A stretch of DNA of 64,000 nt from Solirubrobacter pauli (GCF_003633755.1 NZ_RBIL01000001.1:667426-731425), one strand, 5' to 3'. Positions 51,499 through 61,748 are shown, numbered from the stretch's first letter. The notes: generated from the letters alone by a model not told the origin. A program made the numbers and translations.

Positions 51499-53512
51499 TC
51501 ACCCGCGCATCCGCACGACGAGCGGACGGGAGGGCACGCCCGCGGGGCCCAACGCCACAACGCTCACGTAACGGGCACGACGCGACGCGGGCACGCTGAC
51601 GGTCCCCCGTCGTCCGGGCCGCACCGTGTAGGTGGTCGCCGACAGAGCACCGCCGACGCGTCGTCGCTGCGGCTGGATCGCGACCTGTCCGGTCCGCGCC
51701 GTGAACGTCACGCGGATGCGGCCGCCGCGCCGGCGCGCCTGGACGCGCGACGGACGAGCCGGCCGGCGCGTCAGCTCGCGGGTCTGCTCAGCAGCGCGCA
51801 GTACACGTCCCGTCTCGTCGACGGCGCGCAGCGCAACGCCGGCTCGCTCGGCGATGGCCGTCACGGTGACCACGCCACCGTCCGCGAGCCCGAGATCGTC
51901 GTAGCGGGCGTGCACGATCCCGCCCGCGTCCTGCGCGCGCACGAGCAACGCGCTCGGGCCCGTCGCCGTGCCGTCCACGCGCAGCGACTGCCCGGGCGCA
52001 AGCACGTCGCCGACGGCCTGCGCGAGCCCAGGGACGCTCGCCGACGCCGCCCCGTCGGCCGTGATCCGCACGGCGCCCGCCGCCCCCAGCGTGCCCGTGC
52101 GCAGCGCCTCACGCAGCGCCGCCGGGTCGCACACCGTCGCCGCGGTGAACGGCCCGAACCACGCCGCGCACCCCTCGCCCCCGGCCTGGCTGGCGGACGC
52201 CCTTTCACACTCGGCCAGCGACCAGCGGGTGGTGCAGTGCACCTGCCACGGCGCTCGGTGGCGTCCTTGGCGAGCCGGACTGTTCACGCGCGGCGTGGCC
52301 TGCGAGTTCCAGTTGCCGCCCCAGGCCTCCCAGCCGGGTCCGAACGGCTTCAGCGCCGCCGGGTCGTCGTTCGCGCCCCACGCTCGCCGGCCGTCGAAGC
52401 CCTTCTCGGGCAGCGGCATGCCGGTCTGGCGGCAGTACACGAACGCGAGCTTCCGGCAGCCGCGCGGGTAGCCGGCGTGCGTGCCGTCGGCGACGAACAC
52501 CTTCGGGCGCTGCGGCCCGCCGGCCGTGCATCCCGTCTCGCCGCCCGACGCCGGGTCGTGGCAGATCACCGCGTCGCGCAAGTAGCGGTACACACCCTCG
52601 TGCGCGGCGATCGCGACGAAATCGAACGCGCTCGGATCCGCGGTGGCGGGCACCGCGACGGTCATCCCTTCCCAGTCACCCTCGTGCTCGCCGTAGTAGA
52701 GCTTGGTGAAGGGCGCGTGGTTGAAGCAGAAACCACCAGTAGTCCAGGTAGCGGTAGCCCTCGTGGACGACGTCGTGCACGTACATCGCCGTGTCCGGGC
52801 CGCCGTCGCAGTCCAGCAGCCCGTTCACGCGGCACTCCGCGATCGGCGACCGGTAGGAGTCAGCGTCGGTCTGCTCTCCGGCCAGGTCGAGCCGAGCTCG
52901 TGCGCCGAGCCCCAAGGCGACGAGGTAGGCCGACGACGGCGCCGGATGGCACCCGATCCCGCACAGTCTCGGCGTCTCACGCGCGAGGAAGCGGTCAATC
53001 TCCAGCGGCCGCCAGACTTCGCTCGAGTCGAAGGCCAACACCGGCCGGAACCGTTGCGCCAGGGTCAGATCGGGGGCGGGCGTGCCGGGCGCCACCACGC
53101 GGGTCGTCGCCGCGTTGGCCGTCAACGTTCGGCCGACCACGCTCGCGTCGACGTCCGCAAGCTGGCCGACCTCCCACGGGCGCCGCCTGCAGTTGTCTTT
53201 GCCCGCGCAGGCCTCGAAGGACTCGGGCCAGGAAAACGTCACCGTCGCCCGTCCTACGGCGTCGGTCGCCACATCGTCGGCGACCTGCATGCCGCAGCAG
53301 TTGCCGCCGCCGCTCGGGCGCGCGTAGACGTCGACGAATGCGGCCGGTGGGAACTGCTCGAGCGTCACCGTCACCGACGCGCCCACGCTCACTTGCACGG
53401 GCGCGACGGCCAGCGGACCCGCCTGCGCCGTGGCCGCCGTCCCCACACACAGCGTGAGCGCGAGCGGCACGACGGATAGCCCCCGACCGAAAGCGCGGGC
53501 CGCCAGCGGCAC
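51499..53512 (-). pseudogene. Secreted Vps62/DUF946-like protein, frameshifted
   Basis: Two frames form one protein of about 670 residues. It has a signal peptide (SVVPLALTLCVGTAATAQA), a Cys-rich beta domain (GNCCGMQVAD) and a Vps62-like core that breaks near 52730. There the frame encoding YLDYWWF ends in nonsense, while the next frame continues FNHAPFTKLYYGEHEGDWEGM. The last 100 residues are Arg-rich beta repeats. It is probably extracellular. The break may be real decay or a one-base assembly error. Confidence 0.65.
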
Positions 53513-53902
53513 GGTCCGACGGCAGTACGCCAGCGTTGTGAGACCGCGTCTGCTGCTCGACTGGCCGCTGCCGGAAACCACCGCCGCGACCCTACCTGCA
53601 CCCACTCCCGGTCTGTCAACTGCTCCTGGACCGCTGATCAGTGTCCGTGATCTCGCGCCGGCTGCGGCGAAACGTTCGAGTACGCGCGCACGGCAAGAGC
53701 GCGAAGTGTCGGCATAGCCCTTGTAGGCGCCCGACCAGGTTTCTCTCCCCCCCGGTTCCAACCGGCGAAACAGCACGCTCTGGAGCCGGACCGCCCCGAC
53801 GTCGCCCGCCTTGAACCCGGTCGGCGCCACGGCGCCGCGCGCTATAGGCGGGCGCATCGCCCGGGCGGGACGCCGTACGCGCCGCGCCGGGCACCGGTGC
53901 AC

Positions 53903-54046
53903 CTAGTCGTCGCTTGCCTCCAGGCAGTCCGGATGGCACCACATCGCCGTCCCGTCGTCGAACTGGACCACGAGACCGTGGCCCACGCAAGGAGCGCCGC
54001 ACGCGCAACCCACAACCAGCGCTGGACGGCCGTCGACCTCCTGCAT
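53903..54046 (-). CDS. Very small zinc-knuckle protein
   Basis: A 47-residue protein with the Cys pattern VGCACGAPCVG and later MWCHPDCLEA, enough to bind one zinc ion. The ATG is followed by a sensible sequence (QEVDGRPALVV); a GTG two codons upstream is also possible. Downstream it ends before the Vps62-like gene. Support is moderate because of the short length. Confidence 0.45.
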   Translation of the reverse strand: MQEVDGRPALVVGCACGAPCVGHGLVVQFDDGTAMWCHPDCLEASDD

Positions 54047-54243
54047 CCACACCGGGAGAAACGTCACCGCCGGCGTTCGAGAAGACGACGAAGCTTCCGA
54101 GCCGAACGCGAGAAGAACCCGGACCTGGACATGGCAGCCACGCTACTCCGCGCCGCGGACCCACTCGCAGCGCCGTCGGCCGGGCGACTGCACCGCACAA
54201 GGGGCACTGTCAGCTTTACTGCGCCCCAAGCGACCCCGTCATC

Positions 54244-55308
54244 GTGCACCCTCCGCTGCGCTTCCGGCCGCCCACCGCCGCGGCCGTCCCGCTCCCCGGC
54301 CTGCCGCCGAAGACGACGTTCGGCGGCCCGGCGTCTCCCGAGGGCCGGCGCATCAGCGCCTACACGCAACAGATCGCGCCCCTGCTCGCCCCGTGGCGCG
54401 GAGCGGACGGCCCGCCGCTCGGCCTCGCCCTCGAGATCGGCCTGCCGGCCGGCACCGATCCCCTGGTGCAACATGACCTCGACAACTTCCTCGAGCCACT
54501 CGCCACCGAACTGGCGTCGCCGCGCCTGTGCTTCGTCAGGGCTACCAAAACCGTCGGTGGGCCGTCACGGCTGACGATCGGCCCGGTCGAGCCCGGCGAA
54601 CCCGACCACATCGCTCCCCACCGTGCTTGCGGGCGCTGCGAGCGCGTGTCCGCGCCCGGCCGACGCGTACTCGGCCGGACTGTGGCGGCGCAGGCCGCAC
54701 CGCTGCCCTGGGGACCGGTGGCGCTCGACCTCGCGCTCCGCGTTGACACCAGCCGCAACTGGGTCGGGGCCTGGAAGCCGGTCATCGACTCCCTCGTGGC
54801 CATCCTGGGCCGCCGCCCCAACGCGAGCGAGTTCGACATCGAGGACGGGCGGATCGTCGAGCTCACGCTGCACCGGGAGCTCGACGGGGCGCTAGGGCAC
54901 GCCGTCGAAGTCGACGCGCGCTGGCGATTGCTCGAGCCGCGCCCCGGCGGACCCCAACTCACCTACGACGTGCTCGACGCGCCACCGGCGGCGGCCCGCA
55001 CGCCAGGATCCCATGCCGCGACGGGACCAGCAGTCGCCTCGCGAGCAATCGACGACCTCGAGCCGATCGTGACCGTCGACCGGCTGCACGCGATCCAGGC
55101 CGCCCGTGACGGGTACGTGGTCATCACCGACTCCGCGAACTCGCCGCGGCTGCACCGCGCCGGCTGCCCCGGCATCCAGGAAGCGAACTTCGTCACCAAG
55201 GTCATCACCAACGGCGCCCGCAACGGCACGTACCTGTGGACGGCACGACCCGAGACCGCGCGCGAGCGCTGGGCTCGGCTGCGCGAGCACGACTGCGTGA
55301 ACCAGTAG
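54244..55308 (+). CDS. Hypothetical protein of about 354 residues
   Basis: From the GTG, where the sequence HPPLRFRPP begins, the protein is 354 residues. It includes LVQHDLDNFLEPLATEL and DDLEPIVTVDRL, and ends with a small domain containing SPRLHRAGCPG and a C-terminal HDCVN. The first 220 residues look like a compact alpha/beta domain that may bind nucleic acid (RusA-like resolvases have comparable DLDN motifs). It is followed after eight bases by the DUF429-like gene. Confidence 0.5.
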   Translation: MHPPLRFRPPTAAAVPLPGLPPKTTFGGPASPEGRRISAYTQQIAPLLAPWRGADGPPLGLALEIGLPAGTDPLVQHDLDNFLEPLATELASPRLCFVRATKTVGGPSRLTIGPVEPGEPDHIAPHRACGRCERVSAPGRRVLGRTVAAQAAPLPWGPVALDLALRVDTSRNWVGAWKPVIDSLVAILGRRPNASEFDIEDGRIVELTLHRELDGALGHAVEVDARWRLLEPRPGGPQLTYDVLDAPPAAARTPGSHAATGPAVASRAIDDLEPIVTVDRLHAIQAARDGYVVITDSANSPRLHRAGCPGIQEANFVTKVITNGARNGTYLWTARPETARERWARLREHDCVNQ

Positions 55309-55315
55309 GAGAACC

Positions 55316-56159
55316 ATGGACACGACCTTCGGCATCGATCTCGCCTCCCAGCCCACGAACACCGCGCTGTGCGTGATCGGCTGGGATCGTGAGAGCGGAC
55401 AGGCGCGGGCGCTCGCGCGCGGGCACTGGAACGGCACGCCGCTGCACGACAAGCTGCTGTCGACCGCGATCCAGGGCCTGTCCGCCTTCGACGAGAGCGG
55501 CTGGGGCGAACGCGGCCACCGGTCAAGACCGCGATCGACACGCCGTTCGGCTGGCCCAGGCCGTTCACCGAGGCACTCGCCGCCCACGGCCGGCTCGAGC
55601 CGTGGCCCGAGCTCATCGACAACCGCCGCGAGCACTTCGAGCGGCGCACCACCGACTTCTTCGTGCGCGACCAAGGCTGCAAGCTCCCCCTCTCGGTCTC
55701 GACCGACCGGATCGCCTACTGCGCGATGCGCTGCGCCGTCATCCTCGGCGACCTCGCCCACGGCCTCCCACCTGCCGAGCTCGCCCGCGACGGCAGCGGC
55801 CGCGTCGCCGAGGCCTACCCCGACGCCGCCCTCCGGCGCTGGCTTCCCGACTTGTGGCCGGCGCCCCCAAGGACTCCTACAAGGGCAACAGTCAGACCGC
55901 ACACGATCGTCGCGAGCACCTGCTCGCGGGACTGCTCACCGGGCTCGGGTCAGCGTTCGCCATCTCGCCCGACCAGCGACAGGCGTGCATCGACTCCGAC
56001 GACTGCCTCGACGCACTGGTGTGCGCGTTGCTGGCCCGCGCCGTGCAGCAGCACGACACGCTCCAGCCCGAGCCGGGCGAGCAACACCACCTCGCCCAGA
56101 CCGAGGGCTGGATTCACCTGCCGACCGGCGCGCACCTCGACCGGCTCGTGGCAGGCTGA
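55316..56159 (+). pseudogene. DUF429-like (RNase H-fold) protein, two frameshifts
   Basis: The start TTFGIDLASQPTNTALCVI is the first strand of the RNase H-like fold. The sense then passes to a second frame near 55505 (VKTAIDTPFGWPRPF, YCAMRCAV) and to a third near 55862 (APKDSYKGN, DSDDCLDALVCALLA). Each break can be mended by one or two bases. In DUF429 proteins these pieces form one protein of about 280 residues of unknown function. An ATG with a close AGGAG starts it. Confidence 0.6.
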
Positions 56160-56163
56160 CGCG

Positions 56164-56589
56164 ATGCTCGGCTGGCACCTCTCCGTCTACCGGCTCGGCG
56201 GCGTCGAGCGCGCACCGGCCGGCGACGTGCGGGCCGGTCGCCGGCTCACACGCGTCCTCAACGACGCCGCTGACGCGGAAGACGGGCGCACTCGCATCGC
56301 CGTCTGGCAGGTCGGCGCGCACGGGCTCGACTGGCTCGATGCGCTCGTGAAGCAGCGTGAGGCCGTCAGCCTCGGCGGGAACGGCTACCCGACCCGCTAC
56401 GCCGGGCCAGCTCGTTCAGTGCTGCCCGTGCTGACCGACGACCCGCCCGCCGCCCGCCGTGCCTGGGCGTCAGATTCAGGCGACATCCTGCTGCCGCAAT
56501 GGGACGGCAAGACGACGGTCGATCGCGAGGCCGCAGCCGCCTGCCATCCCGACGAGTGGCTGCTCGTCGAAGCGTGGGATGAGAGCTGA
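56164..56589 (+). CDS. Hypothetical protein
   Basis: A 141-residue protein with a start four bases after the previous stop. It has a beta/alpha style (WHLSVYRLGG, RIAVWQVGAHGLDWL) and an acidic end. It seems to be translated together with the DUF429-like gene. No family was recognised. Confidence 0.5.
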   Translation: MLGWHLSVYRLGGVERAPAGDVRAGRRLTRVLNDAADAEDGRTRIAVWQVGAHGLDWLDALVKQREAVSLGGNGYPTRYAGPARSVLPVLTDDPPAARRAWASDSGDILLPQWDGKTTVDREAAAACHPDEWLLVEAWDES

Positions 56590-56643
56590 AGCCGCGCGGC
56601 CGCGTCGAACGGCGCGTGACGTGAGCAACCGGAGGGCCCGACA

Positions 56644-57750
56644 ATGAGCTTTCGAACCCACGAGGATCGCGCAGACGACGGCGAGGCACTTCGCCGCCGC
56701 CAGGCAGCCGCCGTCCTGACGCTCGCCGGCCTGGCCGCCGGCGACGCCCGCGCCAACCACGGGCGTGCCGGGGAGCTTACCCAACTCGCGTTGGCCACCG
56801 CGGAGGCCGGCCTGCGCGGCTACATCCGCTTCCGCGGCGGCAAGCAGCCGAGCTGGCCGGAACAGGTCCTGCACGCCTACCTGCGCTGGGCGGCCGTCCA
56901 AGGCGTCCCGCTGCGCGCGGAGGTTCGAGACGCCACGGCGGTGCAGGCGTGGCTGTCGGCGCAGCCGATCATGCGCGAAGTGCGCCCGCAGGGCAACACG
57001 ACCCGCGGCGCACTGAGCGCCGCACTTCACGGGCCGTCGGGGCCGCCGAACACGAGCAAGGGGGCCGCGTGCGTGCCTCGCGCGGCCGCGTGCGCCGCGC
57101 TGTCGCCCGTCCTCGGGTTCGACGGCCCTCGCGGACTGGCCAGCGTCGCGATCGACACGGCCGCGGTCACGCACGGACATCCGATCGCCCACGCCGCCAC
57201 CGCGGGCTTCGTCGTCCTGCTGCACCACATCGGCCAAGGGCACGAACTCATTGGCGCCACGCAACGCACGATCGGACTGCTCACCGACTCGGACCCGATC
57301 ACCGACGCTGGTGCGTGCGCGACCGTCGCCCAGCACCTCCAGGCGGCGCTCGACCGCAGCTTGGGCGGCGGTGCGTACACGCACGCGAAGCAGTTTGGCT
57401 GGGCCGGACACGTCGCTGAGGAGGCGCTCGCAATCGGCGTCTGGGCCGCCGCACACGACGATCTCGCTACCGCACTCGCCCGCGCTGGCGACCACGGCGG
57501 CGAGCGTCACGCTACCCAGGCGATCGCCGGCGCGATCTGGGGTGCGCTCGCCGCCCAGCGCTACTCGCAGCGAGGCGACCACGATCCGCTCGAGGCGGTC
57601 GCACAGCCGCTCGAAGAGATCCCGGACGCGCTGCTACCGCCCGCGGGCCAGAGCGCGGTGATCGAACGGGTCGCTGACGACCTCGTGCGGCTGTGCCGCC
57701 CCGGGTCGGTGATCACCGGGCTCGACGAACGCCGCTGGCCTGGATCGTGA
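56644..57750 (+). CDS. ADP-ribosylglycohydrolase-fold protein, active site altered
   Basis: A 368-residue all-helical protein with the ADP-ribosylglycohydrolase/DraG outline: LAGLAAGDAR, GAACVPRAAACA, THGHP, AEEALAIGVWAA and ATQAIAGAIWGALAA. In active enzymes the segment before the last one is GDTDT-like and the early one is DDT-like, giving Mg-binding aspartates. Here they read GGERHAT and GELTQL, so the metal site is probably lost. It may bind ADP-ribose without cleaving it, or be in decay. It follows the hypothetical gene by 54 bases. Confidence 0.65.
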   Translation: MSFRTHEDRADDGEALRRRQAAAVLTLAGLAAGDARANHGRAGELTQLALATAEAGLRGYIRFRGGKQPSWPEQVLHAYLRWAAVQGVPLRAEVRDATAVQAWLSAQPIMREVRPQGNTTRGALSAALHGPSGPPNTSKGAACVPRAAACAALSPVLGFDGPRGLASVAIDTAAVTHGHPIAHAATAGFVVLLHHIGQGHELIGATQRTIGLLTDSDPITDAGACATVAQHLQAALDRSLGGGAYTHAKQFGWAGHVAEEALAIGVWAAAHDDLATALARAGDHGGERHATQAIAGAIWGALAAQRYSQRGDHDPLEAVAQPLEEIPDALLPPAGQSAVIERVADDLVRLCRPGSVITGLDERRWPGS

Positions 57751-58053
57751 CACCGCAATGGCGATCCGGTCCTGAGCGCGAAACGTGCCGGCCACGGCAT
57801 CGCGCTCGACGCTGAGCCGCGTCGCGGGCCACCGGGGGTCACCGGTCCCCGAGACCCGGCGAGGGTGGCCCGACCGAGGTCCTCGCCGCCGTCCTGGAAC
57901 ACCCGGCACGGACTCGCACGCCACATTCGTCGCAGGCTCATTGCTCATCGCCACCACCGCCGCCACATCTGACCGCTTCACGGACCTCGTGGCGCTTGAG
58001 TCTGCCGGAGCACGCGGCGCGCGCTCCCCGTACGATGCGCGACGGACAGCCCT
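57751..58053. other. Intergenic region before the DUF262 gene
   Basis: About 300 bases with no supported gene. It should contain the promoter of the restriction-like gene. Confidence 0.4.
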
Positions 58054-59931
58054 ATGGAGATCATCCCGGACAAACGGCCCATCGTCGGCCTCGTCGAGCA
58101 GGCGCATGTCGGCAAGATCTGCCTGCCGAACTTCCAACGCGACTTCGTGTGGACGCGCGAGGAGGTCGCCGATCTCGTTCGGTCGATCGCGCGCGGCTAT
58201 TTCATCGGATCGCTTCTGCTGCTCCGGTGCGATCCGGCGAACCCGCCCTTCGCCCCGGTGGCAGTCCGCGGTGCAGAGCCGACCCACACCCCGCTGAGAC
58301 CCGAGCATTTGATTCTCGACGGACAGCAGCGTCTCTCCTCGCTGCTGTACGCGCTGACGGCGCCTGACCGGTCACTCAAAGACTCCAGCAAGCGCCGTTG
58401 GTTCTTTCTGGATCTGGCGTTGCTCGCTGACGACCCCGACGACGACGAGATCGTGTTCAGCCGCACCAAACGCGATCTGCGGGACCTGGACAAGCGCGAG
58501 GTCCAGTTCGAGCAGCGTATTCTCCCGTGCACGGCGCTGTTGGACACCCACAGTTTCTACAGCTGGCGTGACGGCTTTGAGGACTGGCTGCGGGAACGTC
58601 ACCCCGATCAACTCGAGGCATACCGTGCGGCCGGCGGGGCGCGGCAGACCTGGACCGACGCGGTCGGCCAGTTCCAGCGCTTTGAAGTGCCGCTCGTCGA
58701 GTTGCCCCGCGTCGATGAAGGCCAGCCGGACGCCATTGGCCGGGTCTGCGCAATCTTCGAGAAGCTGAACTCGACCGGGGTCGACCTGTCGGTCTACGAC
58801 CTGCTGACCGCTCGGCTGTACCGCTCCGGGATCCGCCTTCATGATCTCTGGGATCAAGCCTGCCACGATCACCAGCACCTTCTCGCTTGGTCGGGCGGTA
58901 AGGCCGACCAGCACAAGTTCGGCGTGCTGGCCCTTCGCACCCTGGCGCTGCTGCGCGGACTGGATCCGAAGCCACGGATTCTGATCGACCTGGAGCCGGA
59001 TCAGTTCGAGGCCGACTGGCGCCGGGCGGCGGCCGCAATGGATCGTGCGATCGAGCTCGTTACGCACGTCGGACAGGACGGCTTCGGCGTCTTCGACAAG
59101 AAGTGGCTGCCGGGGTTCGGCCTGCTGCCGGTGCTCGCCGCGCTGCGTGCGGAACTCGAGTCGCACGGGCTCGGCGCCGACGCTCGTCGCGATCTCCGCC
59201 AGTGGTACTGGTGCAATGTATTCACCGAACGCTACTCGAGCGCCGTGGAGACCAAGTCGCGGCGAGACTACGCCGAGATGACCGCCTACTGGTTCAAAGG
59301 TGGCCCCGAGCCATCAAGTCTGTCCGGCGCACGTCAGACGATCAGCGCACCGACGTTCCGCATCCGCAGCTCGGCCAGCTACGCGAGCGCGGTCTACAGC
59401 GGGGTCTTTTGTTTGCTCGCGATTCGGGGCGCGCGTGACTGGCAGGTCGATGAGCACATCGAACTCCAGAAGCTGCAGGACCATCATATCTTCCCGCAGG
59501 CTTACCTCAAACGCCACGGCCTCACCAAGAAGCCCGAGATCAACACGATCGTCAACCGGACACTCATCAGCGACAAGACCAACCAGAAGATCAAGGACAA
59601 AGCCCCCGCCGTCTACGTCGACAGCGCGCAGGTCTTCGCCGACGGCGATCCGTCGCAGCTGCTCGAGCTGCACTACTGCCCGCCGTCCGTCGCCGACCTG
59701 TTGCGCGCGGCCGCAGAGACGCCCACCAACGAGTCCGTGCCCGAGCTCTACGCCCGGTTCCTCGACGCGCGCGAGCAGCAGATTCTCGAGGAGATTCGTG
59801 CCGTCTGCGGCGCGCACGCCGCACAACCCGGTGACCGCGACGCGATCACGTCCGTGATCGACGACGAGGTCGCCGCGGACTTCGCAGCCGAGGATGCGGT
59901 CGACGACGAGCCGGACGCCCTCGCTGCGTGA
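58054..59931 (+). CDS. GmrSD-like DUF262/DUF1524 endonuclease
   Basis: A 625-residue protein. The N-terminal DUF262 domain has LPNFQRDFVW, GYFIGSLLL and the signature LDGQQRL near residue 90. The C-terminal DUF1524 domain has DHHIFPQAYLKRHG near residue 475 and NRTLIS-x4-N, the His-Asn pattern of HNH nucleases. Together these define type IV restriction enzymes of the GmrSD/Brex-like group, which cut modified phage DNA. It has its own promoter region and no partner methylase. It is intact and full length. Confidence 0.85.
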   Translation: MEIIPDKRPIVGLVEQAHVGKICLPNFQRDFVWTREEVADLVRSIARGYFIGSLLLLRCDPANPPFAPVAVRGAEPTHTPLRPEHLILDGQQRLSSLLYALTAPDRSLKDSSKRRWFFLDLALLADDPDDDEIVFSRTKRDLRDLDKREVQFEQRILPCTALLDTHSFYSWRDGFEDWLRERHPDQLEAYRAAGGARQTWTDAVGQFQRFEVPLVELPRVDEGQPDAIGRVCAIFEKLNSTGVDLSVYDLLTARLYRSGIRLHDLWDQACHDHQHLLAWSGGKADQHKFGVLALRTLALLRGLDPKPRILIDLEPDQFEADWRRAAAAMDRAIELVTHVGQDGFGVFDKKWLPGFGLLPVLAALRAELESHGLGADARRDLRQWYWCNVFTERYSSAVETKSRRDYAEMTAYWFKGGPEPSSLSGARQTISAPTFRIRSSASYASAVYSGVFCLLAIRGARDWQVDEHIELQKLQDHHIFPQAYLKRHGLTKKPEINTIVNRTLISDKTNQKIKDKAPAVYVDSAQVFADGDPSQLLELHYCPPSVADLLRAAAETPTNESVPELYARFLDAREQQILEEIRAVCGAHAAQPGDRDAITSVIDDEVAADFAAEDAVDDEPDALAA

Positions 59932-60182
59932 TTTCGTGTGGCTGCCCCGCGCTGCATCGGTCAGCGGAGCGACGCTGTTGCTCGGCTGCATCGCCCTCCG
60001 CCGCCCTACAGCGTCGGGACACCCGCATCGTCCCGTAACGTCGCAGTTCGGCGGCTGCCGAGCCGCGTGGCCAATCACAACCATCGAAGCCGCGATGGCC
60101 CCCGCCCAGCGAACACGGATGCGGCCGCGCAGCACGGGCTCACGCGTGGCAGCTACAACCACGGTCGCACGACGGCTGTGTT
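59932..60182. other. Interval between convergent genes
   Basis: About 250 bases. No gene or clear terminator hairpin was identified here. Confidence 0.4.
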
Positions 60183-61316
60183 CTACACGCGCAGAGACAT
60201 AGACGATGAAACGAAAGTACCGTCCGTCATTCGGTCGACGGGGACGTTGAAGTGCTTGCAGACCTTCTCGATCGTGGTGGCGTCGCTGAGCTTGCAGGCG
60301 CTGTTCTGGTTCCCGAACAGCCCTGACTCGCTGTAGGCCTGCGAGATCGGGACCGTCGAGTACCAATTGACGCGCACCACCGTCTCGCCCTTGTCGTGAT
60401 CACCGGGGTGATGATGCATCGCTGGAGCGTTGAGGTCGGCGTCCAGCAGCGGGGTGAGGACGCCATCGGGTCCAGGAACCTGCACGTCCTCGACGAGACG
60501 AGCGGGTTGGGTTACGACCCCGACACCGATGTACCCCTGCCCTGGCGCGCGCACGAACACGCGGTGTCCCGGCTCCAGGTTGTGAAGCGTCTTCGTATAC
60601 CAACGTCCCCACCCGGCTGAGACGAAGCCGAGACGCCGTGCGTCCTCCCAGTCACGGTGCTCGTCGGACGCGAAGGAGACGTAGTAGTCGGTTCCGTTCC
60701 ATGGCCCGTAGTTCCGTTTCCGCGCGCTGGACTTGGATGTCGTCGCGTCGATGTCCTCGGGGTCGCGCAGCCACGTCCGTGCCAGCAGCCCGTCGTCACC
60801 GTCGTCGAAGTAGCGGAAGAACACCGCGTTGATCGGCACGTTGAAGCCCGCGAGGTAGTTGACGATCCGCTCGGTCTCGGCGTCCATGCTCGCCGCGACG
60901 ATCAGCAGCTTGTGCTCGCCAACTTCCTCGGGGAGATCCGTTCCGAAATAGTCGGTGAAGTCGATGTCGAGATTCCGGCCCGGATGCTGAGACTCGTACA
61001 TCTCGAGCAGGTCGTCTCGGGTCAGCGTCTGCACGTAGGAGCCGTAATCAAGAGCTTGAACGACGACCTCACGTTCCGTCTGACCTCGCTTGAGCTCGAT
61101 GACCGTGAGCGAGCCGTCGCCGGCGACGGCAAGGAGGTCGAGCCGCTTGCCGTTCGGCGTGATGAACTGACGTCCCAACACGAGCAAGCCGCTGTCAAGA
61201 ATCGAGATGTCTGCGGCGAGGACGTCCTCTAACAAACGTTCGCTCGGCATCCTCCCCTGGACCACTTCGGTCGCTTGGCCGCCCTTCAGTCTCCACAACC
61301 CGACTTCAACGCTCAT
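60183..61316 (-). CDS. NucS/DUF91-like nuclease with an extra C-terminal domain
   Basis: A 377-residue protein. Residues about 30-110 are the nuclease core: LDLLAVAGDGSLTVIELKRG then REVVVQALDYGSYV, the D...E-x-K plus helix pattern of NucS (EndoMS). The C-terminal 180 residues (GWGRWYTKTLHNLEPGHRVFV, GYIGVGVV) look like an EVE/PUA-like beta domain. A nuclease plus base-reading domain suggests a modification-sensitive restriction role. The ATG or GTG at the given start precedes SVEVGLW. Confidence 0.7.
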   Translation of the reverse strand: MSVEVGLWRLKGGQATEVVQGRMPSERLLEDVLAADISILDSGLLVLGRQFITPNGKRLDLLAVAGDGSLTVIELKRGQTEREVVVQALDYGSYVQTLTRDDLLEMYESQHPGRNLDIDFTDYFGTDLPEEVGEHKLLIVAASMDAETERIVNYLAGFNVPINAVFFRYFDDGDDGLLARTWLRDPEDIDATTSKSSARKRNYGPWNGTDYYVSFASDEHRDWEDARRLGFVSAGWGRWYTKTLHNLEPGHRVFVRAPGQGYIGVGVVTQPARLVEDVQVPGPDGVLTPLLDADLNAPAMHHHPGDHDKGETVVRVNWYSTVPISQAYSESGLFGNQNSACKLSDATTIEKVCKHFNVPVDRMTDGTFVSSSMSLRV

Positions 61317-61481
61317 GGCGCCACCGTAAAGCGTTCATGGGCGCGCCGCGCCATGCGCCGTGGGTCACAGCGGCACGTCATGTGCCGGCGGTGCGTCGTT
61401 GGCTGCGCGCCTGTGATGTCCGGCAAACCCCGCCGACTGGTGCCGCGCACTGCCGCCGGATCGTGCACGATGCGAACTCGC

Positions 61482-61721
61482 ATGAGCTTCAACGACGCCC
61501 TAGCCGACGCATGTTGCGCGTGGCAGGACAACCGCGATGCCGGCTCGACGCCGATCCGGGCGGCCGCACACCGCGCCCTGGGCGTGCCTCACTACTTCAC
61601 CGCCGACTGGCTGCACGTAGTAGAGAATCAAGCCGCGTCTGACGCAAGAACAATGAAACGAGCCCGGGTGCTCATGCAGGCACTTGCGGACTCGCAACCG
61701 ACCGACGCCGCGGGATGGTAA
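61482..61721 (+). CDS. Small hypothetical protein
   Basis: A 79-residue helical protein (NDALADACCAWQD, AAHRALGVPHYF). The ATG is the first sensible start after a region of poor composition. It is followed by the next gene after 27 bases, so the two may be co-transcribed. No family was recognised. Confidence 0.45.
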   Translation: MSFNDALADACCAWQDNRDAGSTPIRAAAHRALGVPHYFTADWLHVVENQAASDARTMKRARVLMQALADSQPTDAAGW

Positions 61722-61748
61722 TAGCGAGCCGGCGTCCCCGGCGCGTTC

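Noticed and set aside
51484-53457. 657-codon plus-strand frame opposite the Vps62-like gene
   Set aside because: Arg/Pro-rich shadow; the minus strand has a signal peptide and conserved motifs.
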